This document shows positions 18,905 through 25,622 of a DNA stretch of 64,000 nucleotides, piece after piece. A program made the translations under genes and the position numbers. Positions within the stretch are counted from its first letter, which is position 1; every line of letters begins with the position of its first letter. This DNA is from Planctomycetota bacterium. Lineage in GTDB: Bacteria; Planctomycetota; Phycisphaerae; UBA1845. The notes under the pieces are model-generated. The model saw only the letters and a list, made by a program, of their open reading frames with translations. It did not search any database and had not been told where the DNA came from. The stretch lies in assembly GCA_016200265.1 (NCBI GenBank), contig JACQFE010000026.1:1-64000 (forward strand), written 5' to 3'.

Positions 18905-20215
18905 CTATGCCATATATCGCACCACCGCCGCGCCGAATTCCGAGCACTTCAGCAGCTTCACCGGCTTGCCGTCTTCGCGCATCTGGCGTTCGAAATCGTA
19001 GGTCACTTCGCGAGCGCCGATGGCCCCGTCCATGCCCTTGATGATCAAATCAGCGGCCTCGGTCCAGCCCATGTAACGAAGCATCATTTCGCCGGAAAGG
19101 ATCACGCTGCCGGGATTGACCTTGTCCTGATCCGCGTATTTCGGGGCCGTGCCGTGCGTGGCTTCGAAGATCGCGTGGCCGGTGGCGTAGTTGATGTTGC
19201 CGCCGGGGGCGATGCCGATGCCGCCGACCTGGGCCGCGAGGGCGTCGGAAAGATAATCTCCGTTGAGATTGAGCGTGGCGATGACATCGAAATCCGTCGG
19301 GCGGGTGAGCACCTGCTGCAAAGCGATGTCGGCGATCGCGTCCTTGATGAGAACGCGGCCAGAGGAGAGCGCTTTCTCCTGCTCGCCGTTGGCGGCCTCT
19401 TCTCCCTTGGCCTTCTTCGTTCGCTCCCACTGAGACCAGGTGTAGGTCTTGTCCGCGAATTTCTGTTCGGCCAGCTCGTAGCCCCAATCACGAAACGCGC
19501 CTTCAGTGAATTTCTGAATGTTGCCCTTGTGTACGATCGTAACGCTCTTTTTCTTGCTTTCGATGGCGAAGCGAATCGCGGATTCGATCAGGCGCTGGCT
19601 GCCTTCCTTGCTGACCGGCTTGATGCCGATACCGCTGGATTGCGGAAAGCGAATCGTCTTGACTCCCATCGCATCTTGAAGAAATGCGATGACGCGTTTG
19701 ACTTCGGGCGTGCCGGCGGCCCACTCGATGCCCGCATAAATATCCTCCGTGTTCTCGCGGAAGATGACCATGTCCACGAGTTCAGGGTGCTTCACCGGCG
19801 ACGGGACGCCTTTGAAATACCGTACGGGCCGCAGGCAGACGTAGAGGTCGAGCTGCTGGCGAAGGGCCACGTTGAGCGAGCGAATCCCACCGCCGATCGG
19901 CGTGGTGAGCGGTCCCTTGATACCAACGAGGTAATGGCGGAACGCCGCGATCGTGTCTTCCGGCAGCCACGTCGCGTATTTGTCGTACGATTTTTGCCCG
20001 GCGTAGACTTCGAACCATGAAATCTTGCGTCGGCCGTGATAGGCCTTCTCGACTGCGGCGTCGAAAACTTTCACGGACGCCCGCCAGATATCCGGGCCGG
20101 TGCCGTCGCCTTCCACGAACGGGACGATCGGGCAATCCGGCACGGTGAGCCGGCCGTTTTGCATGGTGATGGGCGTGCCGACATTGGGTGGCGTCAAATT
20201 CTCGAATAGTCTCAT
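18905..20215 (-). CDS. icd: Isocitrate dehydrogenase (NADP+)
   Basis: The ATG at 20215 (AGAGGTG upstream) gives 436 aa, better than a start eight codons earlier. The protein matches bacterial Icd throughout: [22 protein letters not shown] with the substrate/phosphorylation serine falling at Ser113 as in E. coli, [23 protein letters not shown], and the NADP-site segment [11 protein letters not shown]. It oxidises isocitrate to 2-oxoglutarate in the TCA cycle. A lysine-rich insertion after WERTKKAKG enlarges the small domain slightly. It follows a 56-aa gene by 32 bases. Confidence 0.95.
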   Translation of the reverse strand: MRLFENLTPPNVGTPITMQNGRLTVPDCPIVPFVEGDGTGPDIWRASVKVFDAAVEKAYHGRRKISWFEVYAGQKSYDKYATWLPEDTIAAFRHYLVGIKGPLTTPIGGGIRSLNVALRQQLDLYVCLRPVRYFKGVPSPVKHPELVDMVIFRENTEDIYAGIEWAAGTPEVKRVIAFLQDAMGVKTIRFPQSSGIGIKPVSKEGSQRLIESAIRFAIESKKKSVTIVHKGNIQKFTEGAFRDWGYELAEQKFADKTYTWSQWERTKKAKGEEAANGEQEKALSSGRVLIKDAIADIALQQVLTRPTDFDVIATLNLNGDYLSDALAAQVGGIGIAPGGNINYATGHAIFEATHGTAPKYADQDKVNPGSVILSGEMMLRYMGWTEAADLIIKGMDGAIGAREVTYDFERQMREDGKPVKLLKCSEFGAAVVRYMA

Positions 20216-20247
20216 CAATTCACCTCTTGGCGCGTTCAATGCGCGAG

Positions 20248-20418
20248 TTATTTTGCGGGCTTCTTTGCGGCTTCATCAAGATACTTCTGAAACTCCGACA
20301 TTTTATAGGAAATGAAGCAAAACGCATGGTGCAAAGTAAGATATTCCATGCTGGTGTCATCGTCCTCGGCCTCGTGGCGGAGTTCGTTGAGCTTGGCAAG
20401 CAGCGGTTCGGCTTTCAT
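20248..20418 (-). CDS. Small conserved-looking helical protein upstream of icd
   Basis: A 56-aa acidic/basic protein starting at the ATG at 20418 with a GAGGA site. It is rich in Leu, Glu and Lys and probably alpha-helical ([20 protein letters not shown]). It ends 32 bases before icd on the same strand, so co-transcription is likely. No family recognised. Confidence 0.55.
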   Translation of the reverse strand: MKAEPLLAKLNELRHEAEDDDTSMEYLTLHHAFCFISYKMSEFQKYLDEAAKKPAK

Positions 20419-20512
20419 TGTCGATCCTCGATCAAGACACTCATCGGAACAAGTCAATGAGGAATTATACATACAGCGTGGCGCGACGCGAGGACTGCGA
20501 GGATTTGAAGAC

Positions 20513-20539
20513 GAGATGCTTCGCTACGCTCAGCATGAC
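20513..20539. repeat. Dispersed intergenic repeat, copy 2
   Basis: Second copy of the 27-bp motif seen at 13701-13727, 25 of 27 positions the same, again between genes. Confidence 0.6.
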
Positions 20540-20619
20540 CGCGAAATCGTAGGTCGTGCTCAGCAAGGGACCGGGAAAGCTCGGCACGACAGCCGGCGCC
20601 TGTGAATGCCGCAAGTCCG

Positions 20620-21792
20620 TCAAAGACCATACATCTTCTGAAAGTGGTCCTCAATCTTCCCGGGCTGGAATTGACCTTCATTGTTCATGCGGACGAGAAA
20701 ATCCCGAAAGCTCTTGTCTTTCGATGGATAGTTCTCCGCCTTCATCATTTGATACAGCGAGACGGCGAGCACGTGCATTCCATCGTCGCTCTGCTTCCAT
20801 CGCGACTTGGCGATCAGCGCGATACCTAACTTCTCAGTAATGAGCTGATCCAGCGCCTGTACGCAATCTTCATCGACGAAGCCTTCGAGCGTGTTATATC
20901 CAAATGAGGGATTGTGATGCTCCACTTTGTCCATGAAGAATTTGTCCGCGCGAAGCGTGTCGAGAACGGCCTTCAGGTCCGCATCGCCTTGAAGCGTGTA
21001 CGGCGGGTGCATCATTTCGTGGACGGCGTTGCGGACGACGATCTGGAATGGCCAAGCGATATCGGTGAGAAATCTCGTGCCAGTAATCTTGATTCCGTGG
21101 GGTTGCGAATATGTGAGCATGTAGACCGTGATGGTGTCCGATTCGAGCGGTTTGCCGAGGTGCTGTTCGATCAACGGAACGACGTCGAATGCTTTGACAT
21201 GGTCGAGCATTTCCTGTGCTTTTTTGGCCGCAGCCGGCTGCGCCTTTTCGGCCCACTGTTTCTCGAATTGAATTTGCTTGAGCCATTTGAAAATCGTCTT
21301 CAGATCGTCGCGGATGGCCTCAAAATTTTTCCAATCGTCTTCGTCCCAATAAGGAGTTTTTGAAAGATTCTCGCGAAGCTTGTCGGGTTTTTTGATCGTG
21401 GCGAGCAGTTGATCGAGCGTTGTGTCGTCCGCCGCGGAAAATAACAAACATAGTCGGGCTGAGATGATTCCCTTGCCTTCGTCTTTGATCTTCGTCTTCA
21501 GGTCGGCCAGCGCCGCTTTCGCTTCAGGAGTAAGCTTGGGTGCGAATTCGTCGTACACTTTGCGATAGAAGTCCAGGTAATACGGATCGCCCGTCAGCGT
21601 GTTGAGGAGACAAAGCGTATCGAATTTCAGCGACGGCTCGATCCGCCAATTGGTTTTGTGATTGGCCGATTGATCCTGCTGCGGAGGGGCGGCCTTGTCC
21701 TGCGCGAACACCGTTTTTGGCGAGATGATACAGAGCGAACTGAAGAAAAGACCATATACGACGATTTGTTTCAAACGCACCAATGCTCCCAT
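20620..21792 (-). CDS. Exported protein with zincin-like HExxH motif
   Basis: A 390-aa protein with a signal peptide ending near VFAQ. Residues 258-262 read HEMMH, and two glutamates in TLEGFVDED (303 and 308) lie ~40 residues later, where gluzincins place their third metal ligand. The rest is helical and charged. It may be a periplasmic metallopeptidase of an undescribed family; activity is inferred from the motif only. It lies on the same strand as the DUF456 gene, about 50 bases downstream of it. Confidence 0.65.
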   Translation of the reverse strand: MGALVRLKQIVVYGLFFSSLCIISPKTVFAQDKAAPPQQDQSANHKTNWRIEPSLKFDTLCLLNTLTGDPYYLDFYRKVYDEFAPKLTPEAKAALADLKTKIKDEGKGIISARLCLLFSAADDTTLDQLLATIKKPDKLRENLSKTPYWDEDDWKNFEAIRDDLKTIFKWLKQIQFEKQWAEKAQPAAAKKAQEMLDHVKAFDVVPLIEQHLGKPLESDTITVYMLTYSQPHGIKITGTRFLTDIAWPFQIVVRNAVHEMMHPPYTLQGDADLKAVLDTLRADKFFMDKVEHHNPSFGYNTLEGFVDEDCVQALDQLITEKLGIALIAKSRWKQSDDGMHVLAVSLYQMMKAENYPSKDKSFRDFLVRMNNEGQFQPGKIEDHFQKMYGL

Positions 21793-21841
21793 CGCGCGGC
21801 TCCTATATGAATCCTGCTCTTACGAACGACTCTGATAGCGA

Positions 21842-22357
21842 TCATTGTCCCGTGGCAAATATAACGCTTCCGATAAGAAGTGCCGACATGAGCATCGCGG
21901 CGGCTATTTTGCTCACAATTCCGAACGCCATTCCGATGGCCGCGAAATAGCCGACTCGCGCGCCGTGGGCGAGCCTCTGCTGGATTTGCACCTCGACGAT
22001 GGCGGCGCCGAGAAAGCATCCGAGCAGTGCCCCAATAACGCTGCCAATCAGCGGCAGCGGAATGCTGAAAATGAAGACGCCGGCGATGCCGCCGATGAGC
22101 CCGCCCCAGGCCGACGCCCGTGATCCCCCCGCCCGCCGGGCAACGATGCCGGCTGTGGCGAATTCGACAAACTCGGCCACGACCGCAACGCCGATGAGCA
22201 CCCAGATAATCCAGATTTTCGGCCAGTGGCGCAGCGCTTGGTCGACAAGGCCAGCCGCAACGATGAACCATGTCCCCGGTAGTCGAAATACGCAAAGAAT
22301 GGACCCGAGGCCGCAGATCAAAACAAGAGCCGCGATTTCAAGTGCTTGGTGCCACAT
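21842..22357 (-). CDS. DUF456 family membrane protein
   Basis: A 171-aa hydrophobic protein with about five membrane segments. It begins with a helix containing LVLICGLGSILCVFRLPGTW, the DUF456 signature, followed by VAEFVEF and the glycine-rich GGLIGGIAGVF helix. The start at ~22357 (ATG coding MWHQ) is preferred over a TTG further upstream because the latter would read through a repeated GATTGTCGATTGG intergenic motif. Function unknown. Confidence 0.8.
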   Translation of the reverse strand: MWHQALEIAALVLICGLGSILCVFRLPGTWFIVAAGLVDQALRHWPKIWIIWVLIGVAVVAEFVEFATAGIVARRAGGSRASAWGGLIGGIAGVFIFSIPLPLIGSVIGALLGCFLGAAIVEVQIQQRLAHGARVGYFAAIGMAFGIVSKIAAAMLMSALLIGSVIFATGQ

Positions 22358-22625
22358 GATGTGGATTGTCGATTGGAGATTGGAAATTGTCGATTGGAGA
22401 AGAAGTTCGAAGTTCAAAGAGAGGCAAAAAGGCAATGAGGCAACAGGCAACCGCGAAAAAACGAAACCCGGGGCTGCGAAGATTTTCTTCGCGTCCGAGC
22501 AGCAGGCGCCTATCCTTTACGCGAAGCATCAAGAATCAGCCTGGCGCGACCCCGTAACTCGTCGATGGTCAAGATTCGGGTCGCGCGAACTGTAATTCGC
22601 GGCTCGCCGTCAAATCGACGATGAT

Positions 22626-23195
22626 TCAGAGATTCACGCCGGGCCAGAGCCACCCAAAGGTCAGGCCCGTGACAATTGCGTAGAGAACGCCGTCCAAGAC
22701 GAATTTGAACGTGGTGCTCCATTGCTGCCCCTTCCAGATCGATTCCGGCAGGTGGCCCACGACATAGCCAAGGGTCGCGGCCAGGGCGGTCAGGTGAAAA
22801 ATGGATTTGAAGGATCCGCCGCGGCTCAGACCCTGCGCCGCCAGATGAGCGGCGAAGGCCGAAATCATGATCGAATACAGAAACCACAGAATGAGGCTCT
22901 TGCCCATATTGCAAGGCCCGGACGGCAACACGGTCGAGATGCCGACAGGACCGCGCTTGAGCTTTTCGAGCATCTCAGGCGAACCCATCTCTTTCATGGT
23001 TACCGCAAAGGGGAACCGGTAACTCCCTGGTTGGACGCCTTGGGATCGCATCTCCGCGAGAATTCTCTCTTCGCCGGGCAACTTCTTGAAATCGCCTTTG
23101 TGAATGGGAATCACCATGTGCAGGATGCTGCTCGCGATGAAGACGCCCACGGCGGACAGCAGAATGGGCAACCACAAATCGGTCGTCGAGATCAT
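22626..23195 (-). CDS. Conserved membrane protein, unknown function
   Basis: A 189-aa protein from the ATG at 23195 with GGAGAAAA upstream. The first membrane helix is followed by HMVIPIHKGDFKKLPGEE and a soluble loop of ~70 residues. Two or three further helices (ILWFLYSIMISAFAAHLAA, TALAATLGYVVGH, FVLDGVLYAIVTGLTFGW) end the protein. No family name can be given with certainty. Confidence 0.7.
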   Translation of the reverse strand: MISTTDLWLPILLSAVGVFIASSILHMVIPIHKGDFKKLPGEERILAEMRSQGVQPGSYRFPFAVTMKEMGSPEMLEKLKRGPVGISTVLPSGPCNMGKSLILWFLYSIMISAFAAHLAAQGLSRGGSFKSIFHLTALAATLGYVVGHLPESIWKGQQWSTTFKFVLDGVLYAIVTGLTFGWLWPGVNL

Positions 23196-23312
23196 TTGAT
23201 TTTCTCCTATGCAGAAAGAACACAAGCAGTGTAGCTACCTTGGCATTGTGAGCAAACAAGGTGCAAAGGAGGAGGCAAAAAGGCAATAGGCAACGGGCAA
23301 CGGGCAGAAATT

Positions 23313-23328
23313 CGTTTCACGTGAAACA
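23313..23328. other. parS-like site 1
   Basis: CGTTTCACGTGAAACA matches the chromosomal ParB-binding parS consensus (TGTTTCACGTGAAACA) at 15 of 16 positions. Confidence 0.75.
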
Positions 23329-23343
23329 AGCCTTGCGAAAACC

Positions 23344-23359
23344 TGTTTCACGTGAAACA
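23344..23359. other. parS site 2
   Basis: TGTTTCACGTGAAACA is an exact match to the bacterial parS consensus. It lies 31 bp from site 1, in a 405-bp stretch (23196-23600) that has no protein gene. A paired array like this usually marks an origin-proximal partition centre. Confidence 0.85.
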
Positions 23360-23562
23360 GAGTTTGGCGGATGTTCGGAAAGTGGGAATCCTCGATTTCA
23401 GACCCTATTCGAGGGTGATTCACGAAATTCGTTTCCTCATCGACCACAGCGGGAATGGATTCCCGATTTTCCGAGTGCGAGAAAAGGACTTTCGCACCAG
23501 CCGAGATGGTCAATTCCCGGCACGAGAATCATGACCCAAGACCCGACAAATTGACGATAGGT

Positions 23563-23594
23563 TTGCATCGGCATTTGGTATCGTATATGATACC
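23563..23594 (+). promoter_or_regulatory. Promoter and operator-like palindrome of the toxin-antitoxin pair
   Basis: TTGCAT (23563-23568) and TATGAT (23586-23591) with 17-base spacing form a plausible sigma-70 promoter. The -10 lies inside a near-perfect dyad GGTATCGTATATGATACC (23577-23594). The toxin ATG at 23601 follows only a few bases after the expected transcription start. A regulator bound to the dyad would block the promoter, as in autoregulated toxin-antitoxin operons. Confidence 0.5.
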
Positions 23595-23600
23595 ATTGTC

Positions 23601-24029
23601 ATGCGAAGGCTTACGGTGGTGTTGGATAGCAATGTGCTTGAAGCCGCTATGCGTTCGCGACGAGGGGCGTCGTACGCAGTCTTGTCGGCGGTAGGAACAG
23701 GTCGCTTCGACATTGCTTTGTCCGTTCCGCTCGTTCTTGAATATGAAGAGGTTTTGCTTCGGCAAGTCGGAAAGAAGGGTCGCAGTACAAAGGCCGTGCA
23801 GGATATTATTGATTACCTCTGCTCGGTTGGGAAGAGACAATCGATCTTTTTTCTTTGGCGTCCTTGCCTTACCGATGCAGATGATGACATGTTAGTGGAG
23901 CTGGCAGTGGCGGCTGGTTGTGATGCGATTGTGACGCACAATATCAAGGATTTCGGTCCGGCGAGGCATTTTGGAATTCGTTTAATGACTCCGGCGCAGC
24001 TCTTGGAGCAATTAAGAGGTGGATCATGA
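23601..24029 (+). CDS. PIN-domain toxin
   Basis: A 142-aa PIN-like RNase of the COG1569 type: Asp9 (VVLDSN), a Glu in VPLVLEYEEVL (~47), TDADDDM with Asp94-96, and Asp117 in VTHNIKDFGP form the acidic metal site. In toxin-antitoxin systems such proteins cut RNA. The gene overlaps the antitoxin start by 4 bases (ATGA). The toxin-first order is less common than antitoxin-first. Translation probably begins close to the transcription start. Confidence 0.82.
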   Translation: MRRLTVVLDSNVLEAAMRSRRGASYAVLSAVGTGRFDIALSVPLVLEYEEVLLRQVGKKGRSTKAVQDIIDYLCSVGKRQSIFFLWRPCLTDADDDMLVELAVAAGCDAIVTHNIKDFGPARHFGIRLMTPAQLLEQLRGGS

Positions 24030-24307
24030 GCGCGATGAGCGTGCGGCTTCCTGATTGGCTCCACAAGCAGCTTCGGGTTTGCGCCAAGCGAGAGGGCGTA
24101 TCAATCAACCAATTGATCAGTTCTGCGGCGGCGGAAAAATTGGCCGCAATTATGACGGAAGAATACATCGCGGAACGGGCAAAGCGCGGTTCCCGACGAC
24201 GATTTGAGGCGGCTCTCAAAGGCGTTCCGGATGTTGAGCCGGAGCCGTTTGATCGATTACCTCGACGTTCGAAGTTCGAAGTTCGAAGAAAAAAGGCAAC
24301 ACGATAA
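24026..24307 (+). CDS. Antitoxin, ribbon-helix-helix (HicB/CopG-like)
   Basis: A 93-aa protein whose N-terminus has the ribbon-helix-helix pattern MSVRLPDWLHKQLRVCAKRE-GVSINQLI, typical of the DNA-binding half of CopG/HicB antitoxins. The C-terminal basic part would hold the PIN toxin. It is translated from the ATGA overlap with the toxin. It probably represses the promoter at 23563-23594. Confidence 0.75.
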   Translation: MSAMSVRLPDWLHKQLRVCAKREGVSINQLISSAAAEKLAAIMTEEYIAERAKRGSRRRFEAALKGVPDVEPEPFDRLPRRSKFEVRRKKATR

Positions 24308-24327
24308 TGAGTTCGAAATTCTGCAAG

Positions 24328-24610
24328 CCCCGTTCAAGGGGTTTGCTCGCCGAAAGGCGGGTTTCAGGCCAGCCTATTGAGGGCAAGTCGAAGGAATGGG
24401 CAGACAGTTTCTTCGCCTCCTTTTTTCAGTTTTTTTTAGCCCGCTTCGGCGGGCTTGTTGCTCGATTCCCATAACCGAGATGCCCATTGAAACGGGCTGA
24501 CGAGAATTGAACAGAACGTAGTGGAGGGGCTGTCGTGTGCCTCCTTGACCAGGCGTAAAACGCCTGGCCTAAATCCCGCCTTCGGCGAGGCAAGGTCGCT
24601 GAAGCGACCT
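24328..24610. repeat. Cluster of short tetraloop hairpins
   Basis: The 427-bp gap before the next gene holds at least six inverted repeats in under 300 bp: CCCC/GGGG at 24328-24341; CGCC-GAAA-GGCG at 24348-24359; GCCCGC-TTCG-GCGGGC at 24439-24454; CCAGGCG-TAAAA-CGCCTGG at 24549-24567; CGCC-TTC-GGCG at 24577-24587; AGGTCGC-TGAA-GCGACCT at 24593-24610. Several have stable GNRA or UUCG loops. None has a U-tract after it in either direction, so they are not simple terminators. Confidence 0.6.
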
Positions 24611-24734
24611 GATGCAACCTTTCATCGACTATCGTCCATTATGTCGGTTCTTTACGAATTGGGCGTCTTGAGTTGCCGGTTTCGCGTGCCTCGGATATAC
24701 TCGAATTGCTTCGAAGTAGCTTCGGAGGTTGGGA

Positions 24735-25451
24735 ATGACCACATCAGATTGGCTTATGATCCTTGCGGTATTGCTGGCGCCTGTCATAGCCGTACAGGTC
24801 CAGCAGCGACTGGACGTCCTTCGCGAAACACGCCGTCGCAAGACTGTTGTGTTCCAGACACTAATGGCGACGCGTGCGGCGCGGATAAGCCCGGCACATG
24901 TCCAAGCTTTGAACTCCATCGATATAGAGTTTGGTGGGAGCGGAACCTTTCCGCTGAAGGGCCCAACTCGTTTGGAAAAGGCCGTGATAGACTCGTGGAG
25001 AGAGTACCACGACCACCTAAGCACCAATTATGATGCATCGCAATTCCAGACTTGGGTTGAGAAAGGTAACGAGCTCTTCACCAATCTGCTTCACGAGATG
25101 GCAAAATCACTGGGCTACGGCTTCGACCGCGTTCAGCTCAAGCGTGGAATCTATACACCTGTCGCTCACGGCGCTTTCGAGGAAGATCAGCGCGTGATTC
25201 GAAAGAGCTTGGTCGATATATTGAGCGGGCAAAGAGCTATCCCTATTCAGGTACATCCTCAAGTGGATGCTGTGGGCCATCCCGACCCGCAGGCGCATTT
25301 GGTGGAAACGTTGGTTGGTGTTCTTGAAGGGAAGCGCGCCATCGCCGTACGATTTGTAGAGCAAAACGGGAATACATCAGGCGTGGACCGCCCCGAACTT
25401 GCGCTGGCTCGCGACGACAATGACGCTGTCCCCCGAAGCATTGCGGGATAG
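24735..25451 (+). CDS. DUF6680-like membrane-anchored protein
   Basis: The ATG at 24735 has GGAGG seven bases upstream and gives 238 aa. One N-terminal membrane helix (WLMILAVLLAPVIAVQVQ) is followed by the RRRKTVVFQTLMATRAARISP segment. A ~110-residue helical region follows with KAVIDSWREYHDHLS, ELFTNLLHEMAKSLGY and FDRVQLKRGIYTPVAHG. This is the pattern of the DUF6680 family, whose function is unknown. The gene ends 172 bases before gyrA. Confidence 0.7.
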   Translation: MTTSDWLMILAVLLAPVIAVQVQQRLDVLRETRRRKTVVFQTLMATRAARISPAHVQALNSIDIEFGGSGTFPLKGPTRLEKAVIDSWREYHDHLSTNYDASQFQTWVEKGNELFTNLLHEMAKSLGYGFDRVQLKRGIYTPVAHGAFEEDQRVIRKSLVDILSGQRAIPIQVHPQVDAVGHPDPQAHLVETLVGVLEGKRAIAVRFVEQNGNTSGVDRPELALARDDNDAVPRSIAG

Positions 25452-25622
25452 CGCCCGCCTGCCGACGTTTTGACATTGACGAAGCAAGCACACGAGCGCA
25501 TCGCTTCGAAGAGTTCTACGCAATCATTGGCTGTCCGGCTGGACAACTATCCGGTATCATGTCTGGCTGGCACTGGGATTCTTTTCGATTCTTGCTTTGC
25601 AAGCGTGGCTCGAGGATTGCAG

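Noticed and set aside
18896-20020. 374-aa frame opposite icd
   Set aside because: The minus strand encodes a full-length, clearly conserved isocitrate dehydrogenase; the opposite frame is a shadow.
24439-24454. GC hairpin GCCCGC-TTCG-GCGGGC considered as a terminator
   Set aside because: The T-run precedes it on the plus strand, and on the minus strand an A-run follows, so it has no U-tract after the stem in either direction.
25470-25622. Upstream extension of gyrA by 51 codons
   Set aside because: No similarity to GyrA and no ribosome site; the ATG at 25623 has one.
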